From Sorex araneus (taxonomy: Eukaryota > Chordata > Mammalia > Eulipotyphla > Soricidae), in assembly GCF_027595985.1 (NCBI RefSeq), contig NC_073311.1, positions 49,328,463-49,392,462 of the forward strand: a stretch of DNA of 64,000 nucleotides. The letters are read 5' to 3'. Positions 10,741 to 23,400 of the stretch are shown here, piece by piece (positions within the stretch are counted from its first letter, which is position 1; each line of letters begins with the position of its first letter). Below the pieces are notes generated by a model that searched no databases, had not been told where the DNA came from, and saw only the letters and a program-made list of their open reading frames with translations. Both the position numbers and the translations under genes were made by a program.

Positions 10741-11060
10741 CTTCTTTCTTTTTTTTATTTTTTTAGTTTTTAAAATAAAAAATTTTTTTCAAAGAGTTGT
10801 TCACAGTAATCCACTACATTTAATATTTCAATACCAATCCCACCACCATTATACCTCTCCACCACCATTATTTTGACTTTCCTTACCACTACCCAAGCCT
10901 GCCCCAAGGGAAAGTGCTAAATAATTTGGTGTTGCTTGTTATGAATAATTAGCTAGAAATGATCCAAAAAGATTTCCTTAGAGAAAAGTGTGTGAAAATT
11001 GTTGTGTCTCATCTTGGAGCTATTTAATCTCATTAACATGTTGTTAGAGTTCAATTCTTG
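10741..11060 (-). repeat. Old L1-type 3' end
   Basis: T-rich start, then sequence complementary to the GGTGG-rich 3' region seen in other retroposon copies here. Diverged. Confidence 0.5.
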
Positions 11061-11068
11061 TGTGCTTT

Positions 11069-11069
<1 letters not shown>

Positions 11070-11101
<32 letters not shown>

Positions 11102-11135
11102 GTATATACATATGTATACACACACATATATATAA
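11070..11135. repeat. (TA)n repeat
   Basis: Imperfect TA/CATA dinucleotide tract. Confidence 0.85.
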
Positions 11136-11318
11136 TCAAGCTTGGGTGTTTTCGATCTTATAATCCATCAAATGTGGGGGTTATTCTTGGTATATCAGTG
11201 GCATAATTGTATGAGATGTTGTGTGCTACAGCCGTGTGCTCCTGAAATCTAAAATTTTTCATAGGGTGCTAGAACTGGAAGTTCATAGCTTTTTATCACC
11301 CTCAGCCAACCCCACCCC

Positions 11319-11420
11319 TCATCATCATCACCATCCCATTGAGCTTCGATTTTTCTTGAGCGGTCTCAGTAACGTCTCCATTCATCCTAGCCCTGAGATT
11401 TTAGAAGCCCCCACCCCTCC
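11319..11420 (-). repeat. SINE, type C fragment
   Basis: Shares cagtaacgtctccattcatcctagccctgagattttag with the copies at 12071 and 58682. Confidence 0.7.
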
Positions 11421-11469
11421 TACCCACAAATCCTATTTTTCTTTTAGGGTGTTGGTTTTTAATTCTAGG

Positions 11470-11642
11470 AGGGCCGGAAAGGTAGTATAGAGAGAGTATC
11501 AGGAGCTTTCCTTGCTGACCAGTGTTGAGTTTGATCCCCAACGTTGCAGAAAGTCACCAGAGCAGCACCGGGACAGTTTGCTGAGCACGAAACCAGGAGC
11601 AAGCACTGAGCACCACTGAATGTATGTCAAAAAAGAAAAATC
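11470..11642 (+). repeat. SINE, type A, old
   Basis: Head gggccggaaaggtagtatag, box B-like gagtttgatccccaacg, A-rich end. Confidence 0.75.
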
Positions 11643-12070
11643 TTAATTGTAGATCCCATTTATAATAAGTGAGCCCACATAGTCTTTCTCTGTCTGATTT
11701 CACTTAACAGAATGTCCTCGAAGGTCCGGTTTTTTTAAAAAAATAATGACATTTCCTCACTTTTGATCCTGCTCCTTTCTTTTGTTGTTTTTATTGTTGA
11801 GATGAAATGGGATTGCATACTTGTCTGTGGTACTCAAACACAAAAATTATTAACTAATTACAATTAACCAATATGTGAAATATCTCTACAGACAAACCTC
11901 AAAATGTTTACGAGGCAGGCCAGAGCCAGGAGATGGGGGTGTGGGTTTGGCAGGAGGGAAATGGGGGACATTGGTAGTGAGAGATGTAGACTAGTGAAGG
12001 GAGGGGTGTTGGGTCATTGTATGACTGAAACCCAATCATGAACAACTTTGCAACTGTGTATGACATGGTG

Positions 12071-12282
12071 TAACTGTCACTGTCATCCCCGTTGTTCATG
12101 GATTTACTTGAGTGGGTTCCAGTAATGTCTCCATTCGTCCCAGCCCTGAGATGTTAGCAGCCTCTCCTTACTCATTTTTCCCAATGATTGGAGGCTCTTT
12201 TCAGGGCTGGGGAATGAGATCTGTTATTGTTACTGTATTTGGTATATCAAATATGCCAGGGGGAGCTTGCTAGGCTCTTCGG
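12071..12282 (-). repeat. SINE, type C (type B relative with extra internal segment)
   Basis: Tail complement aactgtcactgtcatcccc. Between the 'ccagtaatgtctccatt' and 'tgttattgttactgt' blocks of type B sits about 95 extra bp containing cccagccctgagatgttagc. Confidence 0.8.
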
Positions 12283-12330
12283 ATTATAATCCCATGGTGA
12301 TTGATTTTTTTTTTTTTCCAAAGGAAGGAT

Positions 12331-12537
12331 GGGGCTGGAGCAGTAGCACAGCGGGTAGGGTATTTGCCTTGTATGTGGCCAACCCAGGTTTGATTCCCAG
12401 CATCCCATATGGTCCCTCGAGTACCGCCAGGAGTAATTCCTGAGTGCATGAGCCAGGAGTAACCCCTGTGCATCGCCGGGTGTGACCCTAAAACCAAATA
12501 AATAAATAAATAAATAAATAAAAATAAAATTAAAAAA
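12331..12537 (+). repeat. SINE, type A, with (AAAT)n tail
   Basis: Intact head ggggctggagcagtagcaca and body. The A tail has expanded to about seven AAAT units. Confidence 0.93.
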
Positions 12538-12632
12538 AGGAAGGAGGAGATTGAGGAGGAGGAGAAAATGGAGGAGGAAGAAGGAGGAGGAGGAGAAGGA
12601 GGAGGAGGAGGAGGAGAAGGAGAAGAAAAGAA
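12538..12632. repeat. Polypurine (GGA/GAA)n tract
   Basis: About 95 nt of nearly pure purine on the plus strand, starting right at the SINE tail. Confidence 0.9.
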
Positions 12633-12830
12633 ATAGAAAAACATCCCAAGTTCATAAATTGGAAGAATTAGCACTGTCAGAATGATATCCTATCTAAAGT
12701 ATTATACAGATTCTATGCAATCCCATCAAGATTCTGATGACATTCTTTATAGATACGAGGAAACTTTACTAAAACTTGTATGGATGTTGGGCTATAAACT
12801 AGATAATATTTTCAGCTATAAAATGAGAAG

Positions 12831-12975
12831 AGGCCTGGAGATAGCCCGGTGGTAGAGTTTCAGCTTTGAAGGCACCAGGCCGTAAATTTAACTGCATAAC
12901 ACACCCTGTGACCAGTCAGATGCTAGCTTAGCTCTTCACTATTGTTTGTATCCCTGGCACCACAATAAAGTGTGT
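12831..12975 (+). repeat. tRNA-Ala-like SINE relic
   Basis: Contains gatagcccggtggtagag, a box A-like stretch, and tccctggcaccacaa near the end. Confidence 0.5.
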
Positions 12976-13040
12976 GACCTCCAGCACACATCAACCACAT
13001 GTGTGCAAGCACCATATAGTAAGACTTGTGTACATTCTGA

Positions 13041-13285
13041 TGAGCACTGGAGTGATAGCACAACGGATAGGGTGTTTGCCTTGCACATGGCCAACCGGGG
13101 TTCGATTCCTCCGTCCCTCTCAGAGAGCCTGGCAAGCTACAGAGAGTATCCCACCCGCACAGCAGAGCCTGGCATGCTAACCATGGCGTATTCAATATGC
13201 CAAAAACAGTAACAAGTCTCACAATAGAGACGTTACTGGTGCCCACTTGAGCGAATTGAGGAACAACAGGACCACAGTGCTACAG
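13041..13285 (+). repeat. SINE, type B
   Basis: From gagcactggagtgatagcac to ggaccacagtgctac. Body intact, no poly(A). Confidence 0.92.
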
Positions 13286-13429
13286 GCCTACTCTAATTAC
13301 TATCATTTTATTTAATTCTTAAAATTAATTTTTGTGTATATGAAAAGAATAATTTTTACTTGTTGAAGTAAATTTTTTGATTACATATACTAGTATTTGG
13401 TGAAATTTTTAGGGCTTTCTGGATATAAA

Positions 13430-14760
13430 ATAGCATAATCTAAAGATAGATAGAATTCTTCTTTTGGTTTCGAATTCTTATGCTTTCTTTTCCCTTGCCT
13501 GGGTTGGTCTGGCTAAGATTTTCAGTACAATGCTAAATAAGAGTGATGAAATGGGGATCCTTTTTTAGTGTTGAATGTAGAGGAAGTGATTATAGGTTTC
13601 ACCACTGAGCATGGTATTAGCTGTGGATCAACATAAATGGCCTTTATTATGTTGAATATATGCTGTTTGTACCTATTTTGTTAATTTTCAATGCTAAATC
13701 TTTGTTAATTATTTTCTGCATTTTGATTTTTACCATTAATTTTGTGAGAATACACTTAATCAGAGAATATGCTTCATATAATTTCAATCTTCTTGAATTT
13801 GCTAACTTGATGTCTAGCATATGGTTTATTCTAGGAAATGTCCATGTGTGCTTGAAAAGAACCGTATTTCATCCAGTTTATGGCAGATTTTATACCCTCT
13901 TTTTTTTTAAAAAAAAAAAAAGTGTGACCATTATGTGAAACATTTAAAAACACTGTGCCTCTGACACTATAAAAGGGTAAAAATATGCACAGTAGTGAAA
14001 ATTATGCAGTGAAATATGGCATTCACATTCTACATTGAAGAACATTGACGTTGTCTACAAGTCTTTTAAACAAATTGGTCTGAAATGTTTTTCAAATCAT
14101 CCACTCTTGTGAATTCTCTATAGGATTATGAGATTATAATTATCCCCTGTTGAGACTGAAATATTAGTGTTCTCAACTTTTGTACTGCTCTTTATTTTTA
14201 CATAATCTTTTCCCTTTTGTCTCTTAGTTTTTGCTTTTCATATTGAAGTGTTTTCATATTAGAAGCATGAATACTCACACAAGTTCTGTATCTTCTTAAG
14301 GACATAATCTCCTTACCATTATATAGCAATCTCTTACCATATTTAGTTTAAAGTAGATTTTATGTATTGCAAGTAAGTTATAAATTATAAATTAATATTT
14401 GATTGAAATATCTTGTTGTATCCTTTTGTAATCAGACTGTACATACCTTTAAGGATAACATGGATCTCTTAAGCATCACTCATTGAATTTTGTTTATATG
14501 TATTCAGTCATTCTATGTCTTTTAATTGAAGTATTTAATCTGAAGTATTTAATCTATTTATGTATAAGATAGTTATTGGTATGGTAAGGGCTAACTATTG
14601 CAATTCAGTTCATTGTTTTCTGATTACATATCTATAAATTTTTTTTGAAGATTTTTGCTTCTATCCTATTTTCTCATTTTGTGTGTTTTGGTATGCTTTG
14701 ACATCTTTACCATTTTCTTTTGTGTAATTACTGTAGGTTTTTTTTCTTTATGGTTAAGTG
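13430..14760 (-). repeat. Ancient L1 ORF2 relic
   Basis: ccttgcctgggttggtctggctaagattttcagtacaatgctaaat-type text (13493 onward) is the complement of a well-known L1 reverse-transcriptase segment. Frame is destroyed throughout. The far end is uncertain. Confidence 0.6.
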
Positions 14761-15489
14761 AAACTTAAACATATTATAATATCTTATTTCAAACTCATAC
14801 CAACTTTACTAAAGCTAGAATAAATAGCTATTGGAAATTTTAAATGTCTAAACCAAAATTCTGTATGAAAATTTCTAAACAGAAGTTAATTGGGAAACTT
14901 TAGAAGATACTTAATACTGAAGAATTTGCAGACAAATTGGAAGAAGACTACATGGTCATTGAGCTGTCTTGTGGTCATGGAAAAAATTAGTCTACATCAA
15001 ATTAGTCTTAATCAAATAATTATTATTAATCTATCTGAAAAAGCTAGAAAAATTAATGGAGAGGAATGAATGTCACAAAAACTACCAAAATTTAAAAAAA
15101 ATAACAGAGGCAAATGAGTAGTGTTTGCTTTCAACAAAATATGGGGGACAAGTTCCCTTAAGGATTATCTAAGGGAATATATAAAATTAATCTCACTGTA
15201 TACTCATTAAAAGCTGAAAATTTAGTGGTGATTTATAGATTATCATGTACATGTGTAAATATATCTTCCAAGTGGAACAAATAATCCAAAATATTTTATG
15301 GCATAATTTACATTATTCAGCTTTATACCTAATCCACCACCACTTTTATCTGAAAAGCTTCTTGTTAAATTGTCTAGCCACCTAGATGTTCTTTGAGCTA
15401 TTTATTGCATAATACTGATTATTGGATTATTTAAAATACTTGACTATGTAATAGCATCAGTCACTTTATTATTTAAAATTGTGTTTTAT

Positions 15490-15880
15490 TAATACAGAAA
15501 TCCAAAACCGCGCAGCTGCTATTGCAGCCGCACAACCTCATCTCTTCATTCTCAGCAATGGAAAACAAATTATTAAATGCTTCCTTTTCAGCAGGTCCGA
15601 CTTTGGGGAGGGAAACTCCAAACAATAATAGTTAATTTTTTGTTGAAATATTGAATGTAATCAAAGTAAAGAGAAAGTAAAGTGAAATTTATCAGCTACA
15701 CAGGCAGGGTGGGGGGCTGGAGGAGTGAGGGTGTGTGGGGGAGGTTTACTGTGGTTCTTGGTGGTGGAATATGTGCACTGGTGAAGGGATGGATGTTTGA
15801 ACATTGTATAACTGAGACTTAAACTTGAAAGCTTTGTAACTTTCCACATGGTGATTCAATAAAAAAAAAAAATTAAAAAA
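15490..15880 (+). repeat. Short L1-related retroposon (no monomers)
   Basis: Starts cagaaatccaaaaccgcgc, then ttgttgaaatattgaatgta, a G-rich tract, and ends ggtgattcaataaaa plus A tail. Same family as 23560-24395, 25932-26905 and 31640-31965. Confidence 0.8.
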
Positions 15881-16749
15881 ATGTGTTTTATTACTTGCTT
15901 GAAAATATAATTTTATATAACATAAATATATATATATTCCTTTCAAAAGTTGGCTACATTTCACAAATAATTTGTCAAGATAAGAAATTACCATTACTAA
16001 AATCCACCTATTAGACCAATACAAAAAATAAATTGTTTCATAGAAAAAGTGCTATTTTACTTTATGAACTCTAATAAATACATTTCCTCCTATTTTAGAT
16101 GCTTGATTAAAATATAACTTAATTTTATAATATTCAACCACTAATTGCCTAATGAGAAAATTTGGACCAAGTGTTATTTATGGGCATTGATGATGAAAGT
16201 CTTTTGTGTGGCTTATATATTAACAGACTTTGAGTAATCCAGTATCATTTACTGAAAGTGACAAGTTTAGTTTTGTTAAATGAGTACATATTACATGTTG
16301 GCTCAGATTTTTTCAGTAAAACTTTGCTTGATAATGATTAGATTCAAATAGAACCTTTGCCTTTTTCACCTTGAATTTTTCTTATTTTAATGTTTTCCAT
16401 TATGTCTGATTCTTAACTTTTGTAGAAAAAAAAAGACTTGCAAAAAATTGTAAAAATTGTAAAGATTTTCTCATTATTGTCATTTTAATAACTGTGTTTT
16501 TTATATTATTAAAATTGTTATAAAGAAATATCTTAAAATTTCTACTTTGTATTTAATACAAATCAAACATTCAGGGAGGGAGAATATTGGGACATGTTAA
16601 AATACATAAATCAATTTTTCAACCAAATATATATCGAATAACAGAAAATCATGACATAAAATCTAAAGTCATCTTATTCTCTTTATTTTCCTCATGATCA
16701 CCATAGACATATACAAGATAAATATTGCTGGAGAATTTTGATGGTAGAA

Positions 16750-16935
16750 AGATTTAAAAAAAATTTTAAAAATTTATTGAACCACTGTTACAAAGTTGTT
16801 TATGACTGGGTTTCACTCATACAATGTTCCAACATCCGTTCCTTCACCAACATACATTTTCTACCACCAGTGTCCCCGGTTTCTCTACCTTCTCGCCACC
16901 CTTCCTCCCCCAACCACTCTCTATTATAGGGAGTT
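16750..16935 (-). repeat. L1 3' end fragment
   Basis: A-tail complement, then attgaaccactgttacaaag and ccaccagtgtccccggtttc, the complement of the L1 3' terminus seen at 57350-57478. Confidence 0.75.
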
Positions 16936-17360
16936 GTGACAGAGCACTTAAAGTGAAAAACTAGACTTATACCATTTTAAGCTTTTTGGATTGCTTTAAG
17001 TTATGGAAGAAGACAGCTTTATTAATAAACTAGAAATACAGAAATACTCAGAATAATCATAAAAGTATCACCTTTTCCTTGGCCTAGTCATTTAGAACCT
17101 GTTCATTTACTAGTTTTAATTTGAAAACAAAAGGAGAATGAGTGAGTAAACTTGGTCAATGAATGGGCGAAATAGTATTTTAATTGAGTATGATGATGGT
17201 TCTTTAAAATTAAAATTTCACCTATAATGTTTCTGAATATGTATTTCTAAGTATTTTTTAAAAAAGTTAATGGAGAATATATACATAATAAACATATTTC
17301 AGATTGTACATGGCACTAATAACTAATAGAAGAGATTATTGCAAATATTGCACACACAAG

Positions 17361-17366
17361 TTTATT
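17361..17366 (-). terminator. Poly(A) signal of the upstream PZP-like gene
   Basis: AATAAA on the minus strand about 98 nt after the stop codon, with cleavage expected near 17340-17350. A short 3' UTR of this size fits A2M-family mRNAs. Confidence 0.8.
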
Positions 17367-17463
17367 CCAAATTCCTATCCCTTCTTTCATGCAGTATTTT
17401 TTCCTCTCAGTAAGCCCTTAATCTTCATTGTTAGAGACAGTCATCTGGTGAAAGTTTGCATTT

Positions 17464-17486
17464 TCAAGCACTTATTTCTTTAGTTC
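17464..17486 (-). CDS. PZP: Upstream PZP-like gene, exon 36 (last coding)
   Basis: Acceptor TATCTAG. The split G codon is followed by TKEISA and TGA. The tail differs from human A2M (DLGNA) and PZP, but the exon's size, phase and following poly(A) signal fit. Confidence 0.8.
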
Positions 17487-20400
17487 CTAGATAGCAAAAG
17501 AAAACAAAGAAATATTAGGAAATCTCTGTAATCTACTAAAAAGTATTAATATTTTAATTTCAACTATTTGAATAGCATGAATTCTAATGACAAGGTTGTT
17601 TTCATTAACAACATTGAAAAATTTTACAACCTTAAAATAAGTTTAAAAATAGTTTAGAAATATTGTGGTAAAATATGGCCACTGGGTATATAATGTAAAG
17701 TAAAAATTGAATGATCAGCTTTTTACACATGACAAATTCCTAGATTCATATTTAAGTTGTCCACTTCAGGTACCAATTATACTTTACCTGCAAAGTATAA
17801 TATTTTCTCTACAAAGATAATCTATAAAACATTGCTAAAACTATACTTTTTAAGATGTTAAAATTATAAATAAGACACAAGGGTGGTTTTAATTAAGGTA
17901 AGAACATGCTCAACAAACAACCTTATGAAGACAGCAAATGTTGTTTTCTTTATGCTAACATTAAGATTGTACTGTTTATACTTTACCGGAAGTACAAGGA
18001 ACAGTGTACTCCTTAATGGTGATTTCATCTGAAACACAAATGGGAGACAAAGAGTAAGAAAGTCTGTAGTGGGTCATGCATAGTTACTTGTAAATAATCT
18101 ATATTAATTAAGAATGTATAAATCACATTTATGGAGCCTGTAAAAAATTACTTTATTAACCCTTCATCTTTGATGTAGGGAAATCAGAGAAAATTGTACC
18201 TAGATTCAGAACTGATGGAATATTTTGTGACACAGTACAACTTTTCTTTCATAATTATATTTTATCATTTGATTTTTACCTTTCCATATAAACTTCTTTG
18301 GATCCAAAGACTTAAGCTTTAACACTACTAACATGCTGTGTTTTTATTTCAAAGTGGAAGAATTTCTTGATACATTAGAACACACTTTAGATTTTTGTGA
18401 CACTATTCAAGACAGAAATCAGATGTGAGACATTTGCAATATGCAGATGTGTTTATTCCTATATTTACGGAATCATTCAGTCTTGAACAAGCATTCTCTG
18501 GTGAATTTAGAATAAGGTGGTCACCTTACTTAATGCTTCATAATGAATTTATAAAATATCTTCTTAAACTTATTTAGGGGCATGTGAGAGGTTAATATAC
18601 AACCATAAACTCACTTTTTCTTGCAGTAAGAGAATATAGGTGTAAAATTTTTTTATTGAGGTAATATTGGTTTATAATATTCTGGAGGTTTCAATTGTTA
18701 TTATATATCAGCATCTGTATATAGTTTAACAAGAACACAACTTAAGCTCCTTTTTACCATGTAAAAAATGGGCTGTGCTATACCTAGAAGTGTTCAGGGC
18801 TTAATCCTGGCTCTGCATTCAGAATTACTCCTGGCAGGGCTCAGGGGATCATATGGGCTGCCAATGACAGAGCTGGGGGCAGCTGTGTGCATGGCAAGCG
18901 CCCTACCCACTATACTATTGCTCAGGATTATTTTGAATGATTTTGACCCATTTTACCCACTTCAATTCCCTTTCCACTGTGATAATGGTCTTGTAGTCTT
19001 AAACATTTATTTTTTTTTATTTGGTTAATTTTCTTTCCCTCCATCCCTTTCTCCCTTCCTTTCTCTTTCTCCCTCTCTCCCCCGCCTCTTTTCCTCACTT
19101 TTCCCCTCTCCTGCACCCTCTCCCTGCACCCTCTCCCTGCACTCCCTCCCTCCCTCCCTCCCTCCCTTCCTCCCTTCCTTCCTTCCTTCCTTCCTTCCTT
19201 CCTTCCTTCCTTCCTTCCTTCCTTCCTTCCTTCCTTCCTTCCTTCCTTCCTTCCTTCCTTCCTTCCTTCCTTCCTTTTTCTTTCTGTCTTTTGGTCTATC
19301 GCTGTGAGCTCAGAGCTCTGTCAGACTTTAAGCTTAGGGATCACTCCTGGCATTCTTTGGGGGCCACATATGGTGCTAGGGATCAAACCCATGTCTACCA
19401 CATGCAAGAAAGTGTCCTACCTGCTGTACTATCTCTTGGCTTCATTTGCTTTGTTTCTTTGTTGTACCAAATATCAGTGAAATCATATGATGTTTGTCTT
19501 TATCTGACTTATTTCACTAAAGATTATCCTCTGGATATACATGTGTGTCGCAGACGGTTGGAGTTTGTCTTTTTTTTTTTTTTTGTTGTTGTTGTTGTTA
19601 TATACAATTGAGCATAATGTGTACATATGTCATGTTTCTTATCTGAGATTGTGGAGTTTGTTTTAGCTAGGTGACTATTAAGTTAATTTTATTTCTTTCT
19701 AAACCTTGACATGTGTGACTCCGACTCACCTGTCTCATAGTAATCATAGGCTTTTACAGTAGCTGGCTTCAAGTTCTCTACTTGAATATCTTGTTCCACT
19801 GAGAAGGAGAAACTCAAGACTTCACTGGTTAACTGGAGAGAGGGGGGAATTAAATTGGAATCAAAGGTTAGCTTAGTTATTAGCTATCCACCTATCTTCG
19901 CGAGGCATTATTCAGTCCTTTGGTTTGCCAAAACCTATGAAAAGAATGGGGCATGTTGGAACTACATAATGTGCTCAATGACAGATAAAGGAAAGGCAAA
20001 AGAGAGGTTTCATGGACAGCCACAGAGTCAAGTGAGTCCTGTTAGTAGTTCCAGCTTCATTTTCTTTTGTGGCTGTTTTTCTCCACCCTCTTCTTTATAT
20101 GTGAAACAACAGGCTTTATTTTTGTAAACCAAATTGTTTTTAAACTTTAGGAAAACTCTAGGAGTTCTCGTAGCACTGTCCTAGTCGCTGAGGACAATCT
20201 TACCTTTTCAAAATAAATCAGGACGTGGTTGGTGTTCACTTCAGTCCTTTGAATTTGAGGCATTTCTTGCAGCTGTTGACCAAGGTTTTATTAACATTAT
20301 TTATATATTATTATAATATTCCTACTATCTCTTTGTAAATAGGGGTAATGTAGCCTCTGTTATATACTTATTATCTAACCAAGCCCCCTCCCCATTGTAG

Positions 20401-23400
20401 TAGCATCCTGGCCCCTGTGATTTACCTTTTTCACAGATGCTTTCACAGGTATGAATCCTGATACCATCTTCACATCAACAATAACCATGTTGGAGCTGGG
20501 CTGTTTCCCAGTGTAGCTATGAAGTCAATGCATAAGACAATACATTCAAACAAAACCACTTAGAGTTCCTTTAATATAGGAATCATCTCTTTCTTTTGAG
20601 GAGCGTGGGAGGGAACATCCAGTGATACTCATGGCTCACTTCTGTCAGTGCTTAGGGGATTCATATGGGGTACTGGGGATTGAATTTGGCTAGAACATGT
20701 GCAAGGCAAGTGTCCTTACCCATTTTATTCTCTCTCCTGCTCCAAGACATCTCTTTCATTTTTAGTGCTCCATATTTCTAACTCTCACTCAGCTTCTCCA
20801 TCTACTCTTGCTTCTGCCATGACCATTTCTAACACTGTAGCACTGTCGTCCCATTATTCATTGATTTGCTCATGTGGGCACCAGTAAAGTTTCCATTGTG
20901 AGATTTGTTGTTATTGTTTTTGACATATTGAATACGCCACAGGTAACTTGCCAGACTTTGCCGTGTGGGTGGGATACTCTCAGTAGCTTGCTGGGCTCTC
21001 CGAGAGGGATGAAGGAATCAAACCCAGGTCAGCTGTGTGCAAGGCAAACGCCCTACCCGCTGTACTACTGCTCTGGAATGGCCATTTGTATAATTCATTA
21101 TTATGAGTCACACGCTGTAGGTATCGTAGTAGCACATTCTCAATGTCAATGCCTTTTACTAAGAATGAACGAACATTTCTTGTCAAATACCTCAAGAATC
21201 TCATAGTCAGTTATATAGCCCTGGACAATGAAGTTCCCTGCACAAAAATCAATTTACCATAATATATAAAAGATCATATAGTCATTGGGATTTACCTAAT
21301 GTTGATATGAATCTGAATTTTCTTGTGGGCCTCTAGTCCATCACAATTCTTAGGGACTGTATCAACCATGAGCGTGAAGGGACCATTTCCTTCTTTCTTA
21401 GGTAAGATGTTATATCTCAGTGATCTCTAAAACAAACAGAAATAGTAATTTATCTTTCACCCAAACAGTCGGTCCTTTCAAGATGATTCATACTTTCCCT
21501 TGGTACAAACCTTTCTTTTTTCAATTGCATTCCAATTAAAAATTTTGAGGCATTCTCTCCCATTCGCAGCATTGCTAAGCCCTGGCAGTCTCACCTGGAG
21601 GTACACACATCCTGTTCCCGACACCGCTGTTCTGTATTCCCCCGGAATCTCTGGCAACTGAACCTGCTGCAGCAAAAGGCGGTTGGCTTTGTTTACTTGG
21701 AGTTTTTTAGAGAAGGACCTGGAATTCTTGACCGTCACGGTGACATCTTTCTCCCCGGTAGCATAAACTGCTGCCCCATATTTGGAAAGGGCTTGAAGAG
21801 CTACCACAGTATCCTGAAAAAAAAAAAATACAGAAACAGAGTTAACAGGAGAGCAAAGTAGCAAACTCTTCATGGTTGTAAGCTGTGTCAATTCAATTCT
21901 GTCTCTGTCACTTCGCCATGGTTCATGAACTGGATTTCAGTTCCCTTTTTATTATTTGCAGTGTATCTAGGGAAATTAAACTCAGAGTAGAGGTTGTCTC
22001 AGTAATTTTGTTTCAGCATTTGTCGGTGAATTTCTGAGTAAGGGATGCAGTGATAGTAACAGTGGGTAGGGCATTTGCCTTGGGTTCAGCCGACCCAAGG
22101 TTTGATACCTGGCATCCCTGAGAATATAGTTCCCTGAGGACAGCCAGGAGTGATTCCTGAGCGCAAAGCCAGAAGTAAACCCTGAACACCGCCTGGTGTG
22201 CACATCACCCCCGACATCTAATTCAAGGGGAGTGCTCTTGTTTACTTGGAAGAGAAAGAACTTTGGGTAAAATAATAGAACATTTTAGTCTGTGAAAAAT
22301 TACTTTTCTGGAACATAATCTGATGAAAATAGTGCTTGAGGAAAATAGATTTACTTAACAGTTGAAGGATTACTACTAGAGAAATTTTAAGAGTCTACAG
22401 ATGACAATAAATGAGATCATGTGATGGAGAAATGGAGAATATATAAACTAGAAACAGCCACTTCTAGAATACGGTTGTGTGCCCACGTATATATATTGAT
22501 CTGTTTGTCTTTCTGAGGTCATACAGACCTGAGTGGAGGAGAAGCCCCCATGGGGATTTTGTTGCTTGATGATCCATTTCACAATACGTAAAGCTACGGT
22601 CAGGTCTCTCATTGATGGGGCAGGCTGGACGGTAAGGTAGGCAAGCAGCAAGTAAGAGGTCATCTCTACGTCAACAGACGGAGCCCGGGGTTCATAATAG
22701 AGCGGTCTTGATTCTTGAGGCTTGCCAGGACGTTCCCAGTGGATTGAGTCTTCTTGAAATGCAAAAAGATAACATACTAAGCTTAAGAGATTGGTTTCAA
22801 ATTTTAATTTATAACATGATATGAGAGCTCACCTAGTGAGCTGATGCAAATGAAGTATTACATGAATGTGTTGTATAACCTCCAGTCAAGCACGTTTGGC
22901 AACACAGTAAATAAAGTTTCTATCAAATCACAATGTATCTTTGTTCTGTTCAAACACTTGTGTGATATTTTGAAGTTAGGCTATAAAGAATCTATAAACC
23001 ATAAGTTGATAAAATGGCCCATGATATTAGGAATATTGAAGTGGTAGATCACTGCTAATTATTCTTATAACCATTATAATAGCCCATAAAATAATGCAAT
23101 ATTATCACCATAGGTATGATCTCAGGAGATCTTCTCTCTTTTGAGTATGTGCAATTTGAGGAAATAAATTTTATTCTTGTACATCTTACCATCTGTCACA
23201 GCCTGTCTCTCTAAGGACTGAAGGAGCTCATTTCGCCTCATCTGGTTTCCTGCTAGTGCAAAGGCATAGGCCAATAATGCCTTGGTATAGATATGATTCC
23301 CTCGGTTATTTGAGATTGACCTCCAGGTTGTTTCCAAGCAGAAAAGAGCATTGCGGACAACTGGGTGCTATGAAAAAGAGGAAAGAATGAATGGCTTAAG

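Larger units (their letters stand above)
10246..17340. other. Intergenic region between the two PZP-like genes
   Basis: About 7.1 kb with no gene I can support. It holds decayed SINEs, a minus-strand L1 ORF2 relic (13430-14760), a short L1-related retroposon (15490-15880), L1-type 3' ends in reverse (10741-11060, 16750-16935) and simple repeats. I recognise nothing in 14800-15480 or 15890-16740, which are AT-rich. Confidence 0.7.

Noticed and set aside
19021-19611. 196-codon plus-strand open frame.
   Set aside because: Created by the (CCTT)n repeat and SINE remnants.
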